Below the pieces are notes generated by a model. That model did not search any database and was not told the DNA's origin. It was given only the letters and a program-made list of their open reading frames with translations. Positions 57,340 through 64,000 of a stretch of DNA of 64,000 nucleotides are shown one piece after another. The DNA is taken from the NCBI GenBank assembly GCA_016719605.1, contig JADJYW010000019.1, forward strand, positions 142,554 through 206,553, read 5' to 3'. Each line of letters begins with the position of its first letter. The stretch's first letter is position 1. Both the position numbers and the translations under genes were made by a program. Origin of the DNA: Lewinellaceae bacterium (GTDB lineage: Bacteria; Bacteroidota; Bacteroidia; Chitinophagales; Saprospiraceae).

Positions 57340-58599
57340 ATGCACTACGAAGACACCCGCGCTTTCGCCCAAAACCAGGACGCCCAAGACCCCTTGCGCA
57401 CCTGCCGCGATCAGTTCCTTTTCCCCCAGCACAACGGCCACCCCGTGCTGTACTTCTGCGGCAACTCGCTCGGTTTGCAGCCCAAAACTGTGCGCCCGGC
57501 TATCCTGGCCGAACTCGACCACTGGGCCGAGCACGGTGTGGAGGGCCACTTTCGCGGCGATTTGCCCTGGATGCACTACCACAAATTTTTAACCCGACAA
57601 ACCGCCCGGCTCGTGGGCGCACTGCCGCACGAAGTGGTGGTGATGAATACGCTCACCGTCAACCTGCACCTGATGCTGGTGTCGTTTTACCGGCCTACGC
57701 GGGAACGGTTCAAAATCGTGATGGAGGCCGGCGCTTTCCCCAGCGACCAGTACGCCATGGAGACACAGGCCCGTTGGCACGGTTTCGACCCTGCCGAGGC
57801 CATCGTGGAAGTGGCGCCCCGCCCCGGCGAGGATACGCTTCGCACGGAGGATATTCTCGAAACCATTGAGCGGGAAGGCGACCGGATTGCCCTGGTCATT
57901 TTCGGCGGCGTCAATTACTACACCGGTCAGTTTTACGACCTGCCGGCCATCGCCGCTGCCGCGCACCGCGTGGGTGCTTATGCCGGCTTTGATCTGGCGC
58001 ATACGGCCGGCAACCTGCCGCTCCAGTTGCACGACTGGGGGGGCGATTTTGCCGTGTGGTGCAGTTATAAATACCTGAATTCCGGCCCCGGCGGCCCGTC
58101 CGGCGTATTTATGCACGAACGCCACGGCGACAATCCCGCCCTGCCGCGTTTTGCCGGCTGGTGGGGGCACGATGAAAGCGAACGTTTCCAGATGCGTAAG
58201 GGCTTCAAACCCATGCGCGGCGCCGAAGGCTGGCAACTGAGCAATGCCCAGATATTTTCCTTTGCCGCACACAAGGCCAGCCTCGATGTGTTCGAGGCCG
58301 TGGGCATGGAGGCACTGCGTGCCAAAAGCCTGCAACTGACGGGCTACCTGGAATTTGTGCTGGACGAAGTGAATCGCAAAAAGAACATGTTCCGCATCAT
58401 TACGCCGCGCGACCCCGCAGCACGCGGTTGCCAGATTTCAGCACTGACCGACCACCGCGGCAAGGCGCTGTTCGACTACATGACGGAAAATGGCGCTATC
58501 GCCGACTGGCGCGAGCCGAATGTGATCCGCTTCGCGCCCGTACCGCTATACAATTCGTTTGAAGACGTGTGGCAGGTTGGCCAATTGCTGGCGCAATAA
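57340..58599 (+). CDS. kynU: Kynureninase
   Basis: PLP enzyme cleaving kynurenine to anthranilate and alanine (or 3-hydroxykynurenine to 3-hydroxyanthranilate), 419 residues, the normal length. Motifs: LYFCGNSLGLQPKTV, HFRGDLPWMHYH, DLAHTAGNLPL with the PLP-binding Asp, and WCSYKYLNSGPGG with the Schiff-base Lys; the C-terminal VIRFAPVPLYNSFEDVW is highly characteristic. Stands as a single gene 47 bases after the cyclase; other kyn genes are absent. A tryptophan-to-NAD or catabolic role is possible, and nadA elsewhere in the window provides the aspartate route. Confidence 0.95.
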   Translation: MHYEDTRAFAQNQDAQDPLRTCRDQFLFPQHNGHPVLYFCGNSLGLQPKTVRPAILAELDHWAEHGVEGHFRGDLPWMHYHKFLTRQTARLVGALPHEVVVMNTLTVNLHLMLVSFYRPTRERFKIVMEAGAFPSDQYAMETQARWHGFDPAEAIVEVAPRPGEDTLRTEDILETIEREGDRIALVIFGGVNYYTGQFYDLPAIAAAAHRVGAYAGFDLAHTAGNLPLQLHDWGGDFAVWCSYKYLNSGPGGPSGVFMHERHGDNPALPRFAGWWGHDESERFQMRKGFKPMRGAEGWQLSNAQIFSFAAHKASLDVFEAVGMEALRAKSLQLTGYLEFVLDEVNRKKNMFRIITPRDPAARGCQISALTDHRGKALFDYMTENGAIADWREPNVIRFAPVPLYNSFEDVWQVGQLLAQ

Positions 58600-58634
58600 C
58601 GGCCGGCCTACCCGCAAACCCTCTCATCCCTTTC

Positions 58635-60431
58635 TTAATCGTTCAACTTCAGTACCTTCAAAAACGCTTCCTGCGGCACATCAATGTTGCCGAACTGTTT
58701 CATGCGTTTTTTGCCCTCCTTTTGTTTTTCCAGGAGTTTGCGTTTCCGGCTGATGTCACCGCCATAGCATTTGGCGGTCACGTCTTTGCGCAGGGCGCTG
58801 ATCGTTTCACGCGCGATAACTTTTTGGCCGATGGCGGCCTGAATGGCGATTTGAAACTGTTGCCGGGGCAATAGTTCTTTCAGTTTTTCACACATCCTGC
58901 GGCCGAACTGTTCGGCCTTGGAACGGTGTACCAGGGCGCTGAGCGCGTCCACCTGTTCGCCGTTGAGTTTGATGTCGAGTTTGATCAGGTCGGTCTCGCG
59001 GTAGTCGAGGATATGGTAATCGAAGGAAGCATAGCTGCGGGTCATGGACTTGAGTTTGTCGTAGAAGTCGAATACGATCTCGGCCAGCGGGAGGTGGAAC
59101 GTCAGTTCGAGGCGCGTGGGGGTCAGGTAGGTTTGTTTTTGCAGGATGCCCCGTTTTTCGAGGCAGAGGGTCATGATGTTGCCGATATACTCCGGCTTGG
59201 TAATGATCTGGGCGTAGATGTAGGGTTCTTCCACCGATGAGAGGTGGTTGGGGTCGGGCAGTTCGGCGGGTTGGCGCACCTCGAAACGTTTTTCCCGCAT
59301 GTCGGTGGCGAAGTAAGGCACGTTGGGCACCGTGGTGATGATGTCCTGATCGAACTCGCGCTGGAGGCGTTCCTGCACAATTTCGAGGTGGAGCATGCCG
59401 AGGAAACCACAACGGAAACCGAAACCGAGGGCAGCGGATGTTTCCGGTTCAAATACCAGGGACGCATCGTTGAGTTGAAGTTTTTCGAGGGAGTCGCGCA
59501 GGTCCTCGAAATCGTCGTTGTCCAGCGGATAAACTCCGGCGAATACCATCGGCTTTACTTCCTCAAAACCTTTGACGGGTGTGGTGCAGGGCTTTGCCAA
59601 ATGGGTCATCGTATCGCCCACTTTAATTTCACGGCTGACCTTGATACCGGTGATGACGTAGCCGACATTGCCGGCCTGCAACTCGCCGGTATCTTGCAGC
59701 CCCATGCGCAGAATTCCGACTTCCTCTGCCGTCACCTCTTTGCCCGTAGCCATAAACTTGACCCGATCGCCTTTGCGCAGGGTGCCGTTCATCAGGCGGA
59801 CATAGGCCACTACCCCGCGGTAGGAGTTGAACATGGAGTCGAAAATCATCGTCTGCAGCGGGGCCTCGGCGTCGCCAGAAGGCTCCGGGATACGATCCAC
59901 GACGGCAGCCAGAATTTCCGGGATGCCGATACCTGTGCGGCCCGAAGCGGAAATGATGTCCTCGCGTTTGCAACCAATGAGGTCAATGATCTGATCTTGT
60001 ACATCCTCCACATTGGCGCTTTCCATATCCACTTTGTTCACTATCGGGATGATCTCCAGATTGTGATCCACGGCCAGATACAGGTTGCTGATGGTTTGGG
60101 CCTGAATGCCCTGGGAAGCGTCCACGAGCAAGAGCGCACCCTCGCAAGCAGCAATGGCCCGGCTCACCTCGTAGGAAAAGTCCACATGGCCGGGGGTATC
60201 AATCAGGTTGAAAATGTACTCCTTCCCGTTGGCGGGGTGTACATAGCGCATCTGAATCGCGTGGCTTTTGATCGTGATGCCACGCTCACGCTCCAGGTCC
60301 ATGTTGTCCAGTGCCTGGTCTTGCATATCCCGCTTGTTGATCGTGTGGGTATATTCGAGCAGACGGTCGGCCAGGGTACTTTTGCCGTGGTCAATGTGAG
60401 CGATGATACAGAAGTTGCGGATATTTTGCAT
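58635..60431 (-). CDS. lepA: Elongation factor 4
   Basis: Translational GTPase LepA, 598 residues, standard length. G1 AHIDHGKSTLADRLLE, G2 RGITIKS, G3 DTPGHVDF, G4 NKVD, G5 SASGRTG in order. The LepA-specific C-terminal domain ends GDISRKRKLLEKQKEGKKRM. The gene is convergent with kynU, with a gap of 35 bases. Minus-7 element at 60533-60540 gives a leader of about 95 bases. Confidence 0.98.
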   Translation of the reverse strand: MQNIRNFCIIAHIDHGKSTLADRLLEYTHTINKRDMQDQALDNMDLERERGITIKSHAIQMRYVHPANGKEYIFNLIDTPGHVDFSYEVSRAIAACEGALLLVDASQGIQAQTISNLYLAVDHNLEIIPIVNKVDMESANVEDVQDQIIDLIGCKREDIISASGRTGIGIPEILAAVVDRIPEPSGDAEAPLQTMIFDSMFNSYRGVVAYVRLMNGTLRKGDRVKFMATGKEVTAEEVGILRMGLQDTGELQAGNVGYVITGIKVSREIKVGDTMTHLAKPCTTPVKGFEEVKPMVFAGVYPLDNDDFEDLRDSLEKLQLNDASLVFEPETSAALGFGFRCGFLGMLHLEIVQERLQREFDQDIITTVPNVPYFATDMREKRFEVRQPAELPDPNHLSSVEEPYIYAQIITKPEYIGNIMTLCLEKRGILQKQTYLTPTRLELTFHLPLAEIVFDFYDKLKSMTRSYASFDYHILDYRETDLIKLDIKLNGEQVDALSALVHRSKAEQFGRRMCEKLKELLPRQQFQIAIQAAIGQKVIARETISALRKDVTAKCYGGDISRKRKLLEKQKEGKKRMKQFGNIDVPQEAFLKVLKLND

Positions 60432-60792
60432 TCGTGCGGGTTGAGTATTGTGGACTGGTTGCTTGGTGATTATCCGGTTGCGTGAAACGGGTTGGGGCCG
60501 GTTCAGTTTACTGAAATTTCGATTTTGGCGCGCAAAGGTAGTTTTTTTTGCCGTTGGCTATGGGGTGTTGGCTATGCAGCAAACAGGGAAATTTTATGCA
60601 AACCCACGCAGCACTCCAGATGTATGTCAATTCCCATATCCGGCCAATATTTTATCACCCCCGTTGAGAGCCGTTTTGGTCTGGGTGATTTCAAAAAAAT
60701 ATTTGCAATTAAAAATTTAAGTGTTTAAACAACTAAAATATAAAGCCGTTGTTTTGACTTTGTTCTTTCATCTTTAAACAAGGTAAAACATC
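60432..60792. other. Divergent AT-rich promoter region of lepA and yceI
   Basis: 361 bases with no credible gene. It contains the lepA minus-7 element, two copies of GTTGGCTATG around 60553-60578 and an AT-rich stretch before yceI. Nothing else is recognisable. Confidence 0.5.
60533..60540 (-). promoter_or_regulatory. TAnnTTTG minus-7 element for lepA
   Basis: Minus-strand TACCTTTG, about 100 bases before the ATG at 60431. Confidence 0.45.
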
Positions 60793-61320
60793 ATGGCAAC
60801 CACCAACTGGCAGCTCGATCCTGCCCACTCCGAAGTCACCTTCCGCGTCCGGCACCTCGTTATCGCCACAGTATCAGGCAAGTTCGACAAGTTTTCGTCC
60901 ACGGTAAGCACCGAGGGTGCCGACTTCAGCACCGCCAACATCGAATTTCCGGTAGAAACCGGTTCGATCAATACGGGTGTGGAAGCACGCGACAACCACC
61001 TCCGCAGTGACGATTTTTTCAACAGCGAGAAATTCCCGCTGATGTCCTTCAAATCTACCGGCCTGAAAAATAACGGCGGCGATTACCAACTGGAAGGCAA
61101 CCTGACCATCCGCGATGTGACCCAACCGATTGTGCTGGACGTCGAATTTGGCGGCACGGCAGTTGACCCCTACGGCAACCACAAAGCAGGTTTTGAAGTA
61201 ACCGGCAAAGTGAAACGCAAGGAATTCGGGCTGCTTTGGGACGCACTCACCGAAGCCGGCGGCGCTGTTGTGTCGGATGAAATCAAAATCCACGCAAACG
61301 TGCAGTACGCGAAAGCGTAA
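60793..61320 (+). CDS. YceI family lipid-binding protein
   Basis: A 175-residue YceI-type lipocalin-like beta barrel. The pattern TTNWQLDPAHSEVTFRVRHL, then SINTGVEARDNHLRSDDFFN and FPLMSFKST, and GNLTIRDVTQPIVLDVEFGG are diagnostic. Members bind isoprenoid chains such as polyprenyl pyrophosphates or ubiquinone-like lipids. There is no signal peptide here, so it is probably cytoplasmic. Length is typical. Monocistronic and divergent from lepA. Confidence 0.92.
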   Translation: MATTNWQLDPAHSEVTFRVRHLVIATVSGKFDKFSSTVSTEGADFSTANIEFPVETGSINTGVEARDNHLRSDDFFNSEKFPLMSFKSTGLKNNGGDYQLEGNLTIRDVTQPIVLDVEFGGTAVDPYGNHKAGFEVTGKVKRKEFGLLWDALTEAGGAVVSDEIKIHANVQYAKA

Positions 61321-61396
61321 TACCGGTGCGCCGGTAAAAGAAAACTAAGGTGTCGTTCGTCTTCCATGCGGCAAGATTGGCACACCCGTTCTTTTT

Positions 61397-61442
61397 TGTC
61401 AGGATTTAGAGGTTATCCGTAATCTCTAAATCCCGACAAAAC
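61397..61442. terminator. Hairpin between convergent yceI and SWIM gene
   Basis: Arms TTTTGTCAGGATTTAGAG (61397-61414) and CTCTAAATCCCGACAAAA (to about 61442) pair with a single mismatch. It probably terminates both genes. Confidence 0.65.
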
Positions 61443-62678
61443 GACCGCTCGATACGGCGCTGAATACACGAAATGCGGTGCCGTCCCACTCGCCGAAAAC
61501 GGCAAGCGGACGCCCGCCACCAAGTGCAACCAACGACCAACAAGCCAAATCATCGTTGCCGAGGGGGAGCCACTTGCCGCAGGTGTCGGCCAGTCCAAAG
61601 CGGTCTTTGTGCCGCCCCGGCGTAACCGCGCTCAACGCCATCGGAAACGCCGGCAACCAGGGCTGCTCCCCCAATGCACCGGCATAGGCGCGAACCGCGT
61701 CCTCAATCTTTTCAAAACCGGGTATTTTTTCAACGGGTTTGGGCAGACGTTTCAATTCATCAAAAACCAATGCGCGGTGCGGCCAGGCGGACGGGTAAAA
61801 AACCACTTCGCCCTCCGCCACAGAACCCGGCGCCAGGCCCGGCAAAAACTCCGGCTCGCCATACGCATACTCCAGCAGGAGCGCATACCGCCCGCTGTGC
61901 ACACCCAGCAACCAGGTGCGGCGCTGGTGCAGTTGCTCTTCCACCTGCTCTTCCACACCGCCCAGTACCGCCCAGATATCGCGCAAAATTTTGCCCTCGG
62001 CGCGCACGGTTTCTTTTTTTAGGGTAATACCAATGAATGCTTCAAGGTCGTGCAAGAGCGCTTCGGACAAGTGCTCGCGACGCCGAAAAGCATGCAGCGC
62101 CAGCGCGGCATCGGCCAGCACGGCCGTCACGCGCTCCGGCCAATCGGGCCGGTCGGCGGGCACAGCCTCCAGCGTGCGAATGCTGCGACTCAGGCTTCGC
62201 ATGGACGCATCCGCCAGGCGTGCAGCGATGTTCTTGTAAAAATCCGGGTCTTCCGAAGCAGCCGTAGCCACACCCCGGCGCAGGGTATCGAGCAGCCACA
62301 ATTCCAGGTCGTCAAACCCGTGCTGTGCCCGCTCCAGGCGCTCTGACCGGCGCCGGGCTTGCTGCTCAATTGGTGGTTTGCCGGCTTGCCGGGAAGGTAG
62401 ACTAAATGGCGACCGGACAAGGGTGGCTACCCAATCTGGCAGAATTTCTGTCGGCTCGAAGGCCGCTTCGCCCGCACGGGCAAACAGCAAACCGAGTGCC
62501 CGGGCATGTACACAGGGCTTAGGTAAGAACGGACAAGTGCAATACAGGGCATTTGTTGTGGTATCCAGTGCCACGCCATGTGTCTGCTCTGCCGAGACGG
62601 GAATTTGGGCAAAACCAGGTTTTTGCAGCGGGCGCGTTGCGTAAAAAACGCGGAGTCGGCTAAGAGTTCGGCACGCAT
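61426..62678 (-). CDS. SWIM zinc-finger protein (single-base frame break)
   Basis: About 417 residues. The SWIM finger is ALYCTCPFLPKPCVHARALG (CxC and CxH pairs, around residue 50), a DNA- or protein-binding zinc module. The rest is helical with acidic and Arg-rich parts (RSERLERAQHGFDDLELWLL) and a C-terminal beta-rich half (GRHKDRFGLADTCGKWLPLG). One G is missing near 62652-62653: the start MRAELLADS should continue RVFYATRPLQKPGFAQI then PVSAEQTHG. SWIM proteins of this build commonly sit beside MoxR and VWA genes; the nearest such gene is moxR 11 kb away. Start and break are less certain than the finger. It follows the VanY-like gene by 13 bases. Confidence 0.75.
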
Positions 62679-62691
62679 GGCGGGATATGGG

Positions 62692-63483
62692 CTATTGCTT
62701 GCACACCGCGTTTATCCCCAACACATAGTGTCCGACAATACCAATTTGTCCGGCTGTTTCGGCGCCGAGGAAACCAACGATCTGGTTGTCTTCAATATCC
62801 CGGGCGTACTGGCGGAGCATCGGAGCCGCAATTGGCTGGTACGACCAGTGCCATTTTTCCTCGTTGTAGCCATGCGGACGTTCGGCGCCCTTAGGCGTGT
62901 ACGGCTGACAGAAACCGAACCGGTACGCGTTTTTTTGCATCCAGTCATAGACCTTGCTGTGCACGCCCCCCGGCTCGAAGGACGGATTGTTCAGGTCGTT
63001 CAGGTCAATGTCGGTGCCCCAGTGGTGGCGCGAGGCGCCGGGCATAGCGGAGTATTCGAGAATTTTCAGCGCACGCGCGCCGGGGTCGGGCGTATCGGCG
63101 GCTAAGCGTGCCCATTTCCGTTCCCATATTATTTTTTGCTGCGCAAATGTGCGTGTGGAGGAGATGATTTTCAGGGAAACACTGTCCTGGCGGGCCGCTT
63201 CCCACATTTCCCGAAAAGCCTCGAAAGCCTCACGACGCAACAGCATGCCCGGGCGGTCGGCAAATGGCCTGCCCACGGGCACGAAATCCGAATGCCTGAG
63301 CGGATCAAATTTGCCCATGAGTTCGTTCCGCGGAAACGACTGCACACCCGGTTCCGCCCCGACAGGCGGAATGGTATCCTCGGGAGCAGCCACCATACGC
63401 GCACCATTCGATTCCGTGCCGCAACCCGCAAGGACAACAAGTGCTGCCAAAAAATAGCCGACAAAAAACATTCGTGTGCGCAT
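62692..63483 (-). CDS. D-alanyl-D-alanine carboxypeptidase (VanY, M15) lipoprotein
   Basis: A 263-residue Zn-dependent peptidase. Lipoprotein signal FLAALVVLAGC with Cys21. The M15B domain has metal ligands in SRHHWGTDIDLND (His and Asp) and EKWHWSYQP (His), with the catalytic Glu just before. RTFAQQKIIWERKW and YSAMPGASRHHWG are typical of VanY. It trims the terminal D-Ala of peptidoglycan stems. It lies directly upstream of the SWIM gene on the same strand, probably an operon of convenience. Confidence 0.92.
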   Translation of the reverse strand: MRTRMFFVGYFLAALVVLAGCGTESNGARMVAAPEDTIPPVGAEPGVQSFPRNELMGKFDPLRHSDFVPVGRPFADRPGMLLRREAFEAFREMWEAARQDSVSLKIISSTRTFAQQKIIWERKWARLAADTPDPGARALKILEYSAMPGASRHHWGTDIDLNDLNNPSFEPGGVHSKVYDWMQKNAYRFGFCQPYTPKGAERPHGYNEEKWHWSYQPIAAPMLRQYARDIEDNQIVGFLGAETAGQIGIVGHYVLGINAVCKQ

Positions 63484-63510
63484 CGTTTTTTTATGTGTTT
63501 GGGTGTTTGG

Positions 63511-63555
63511 GTGTTTTAGTATTTGGGTTATGGAGGCACAAAAACACTAAAACAC
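63511..63555. terminator. Hairpin between thioredoxin and VanY genes
   Basis: GTGTTTTAGT (63511-63520) and ACTAAAACAC (63546-63555) form a perfect 10-bp stem, downstream of the thioredoxin stop at 63570. The surrounding words (CACAGAGGCAC) resemble those of other intergenic elements in the window. Confidence 0.45.
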
Positions 63556-63569
63556 AGAGGCACTAAATT

Positions 63570-63875
63570 CTACATTTTCTCCGCCGCTTCCACCACATGT
63601 TTCAGCCCGGCCTTCGTCATCACACCCGCCTGCCGCCACAGTTCCTGACCGTTGCGGTAGAGCATGAATGTGGGTACGCCCATCACTTTGAGTTGCACAG
63701 CGAGATCGGTATTTTCATCCACATCCACTTTGACGATGCGCACGCGGTCGCCGAGTTCGGATTCTATCTCGTCCAGTACCGGCAGCATGGCCCGGCAGGG
63801 GCCGCACCAGGTGGCGTGAAAGTCGAACAAAACGGGCGTATCGGATTGGATGAGCGATTCAAAAGAGGCGTGCAT
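63570..63875 (-). CDS. Thioredoxin
   Basis: A 101-residue thioredoxin: VLFDFHATWCGPCRAMLPVL with active-site WCGPC (about residues 22-26), then VRIVKVDVDENTDLAVQLKV, the cis-proline in GVPTFMLYRNGQEL and a short C-terminal helix. Cytoplasmic (no signal). Length matches TrxA, though several paralogues usually exist in these genomes, so the exact member is not assigned. About 125 bases to the window edge hold no gene. Confidence 0.92.
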   Translation of the reverse strand: MHASFESLIQSDTPVLFDFHATWCGPCRAMLPVLDEIESELGDRVRIVKVDVDENTDLAVQLKVMGVPTFMLYRNGQELWRQAGVMTKAGLKHVVEAAEKM

Positions 63876-64000
63876 TGGTAGTAGTTTTTAAAAACGGCGC
63901 AAGATACGGCGCACGTCGGCACCAACGCCCTCCAGTTGGCGCCAACCTGCATCTCAAGCGTCGTTACCTGGAGAATCGGCGCAACTGCCCTCGTTCAAAT

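Noticed and set aside
1..64000. tRNA or rRNA genes
   Set aside because: I looked through the gaps for T-loop GTTCRA-type words and cloverleaf arms and saw none.

Overview
The window looks like one contig piece from a Bacteroidota genome, most likely Saprospiraceae or a close relative (inference). The sequence support is a type IX secretion C-terminal sorting domain on an esterase, the Bacteroidota minus-7 promoter word TAnnTTTG in front of at least 17 transcription units, typical Bacteroidota families (GH92, DUF4286, DUF4783, SurA/BamA cluster, TPR-TM-cyclase receptor), and no Shine-Dalgarno pattern. There are no rRNA or tRNA genes, no CRISPR array and no recognisable transposase.

Layout. 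0-9.7 kb: dnaE, a secreted esterase, mltA, an ABC-F ATPase and a DUF4286 protein. 9.9-12.2 kb: an accessory patch with a TIR plus formylglycine-generating-enzyme-like (FGE) fusion and a UPF0175/DUF3368 (PIN) toxin-antitoxin pair. 12.3-16.2 kb: a GT2 glycosyltransferase, large membrane protein and RDD protein operon. 16.2-24 kb: mtaB, an SRPBCC/GyrI-like protein, a GH92 mannosidase, a PiT phosphate transporter and a DUF4783 protein. 24.1-29.1 kb: an outer-membrane assembly cluster (PPIase-like lipoprotein, surA, bamA). 29.2-30.4 kb: a PaaE-like flavin/2Fe-2S reductase. 30.4-36.8 kb: a type I restriction-modification locus in the order hsdR-hsdM-dinD-hsdS. 36.9-47.6 kb: membrane glycosyltransferases, nadA, a flippase-like protein, a glutamate-synthase-small-subunit-like oxidoreductase, a pirin, a Crp/Fnr regulator and a PlsC-like acyltransferase. 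47.7-57.3 kb: a WD40 protein, MoxR, a LETM1-like protein, an OmpA lipoprotein, frr, a SpoIIE-type phosphatase, a biotin carrier protein and a TPR adenylate cyclase. 57.3-64 kb: kynU, lepA, yceI, a SWIM zinc-finger protein, a VanY-like peptidase and thioredoxin.

A dominant feature is single-base reading-frame breaks. I reconstructed about 18 indels in 11 otherwise well-conserved genes, including essential ones (bamA, nadA). Many sit in short homopolymers and each is repaired by one base. This looks like residual consensus error from long reads rather than gene decay, so I annotate those genes as whole units and give the break positions. One further break is different: a TGA exactly at the fourth cysteine of a ferredoxin cluster at 43148.

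The intergenic spaces hold a set of long inverted repeats (7368, 17639, 29111, 38867, 40119, 61397, 63511). The one at 40119-40273 is a 155-bp near-perfect dyad that carries part of the nadA promoter. I saw no convincing entirely new multi-gene system. The best candidates for a second look are the TIR-FGE fusion with its variable-region-like C-terminus, the dinD gene translationally coupled inside the type I RM operon, the nadA-promoter dyad, and the TGA-for-Cys oxidoreductase.
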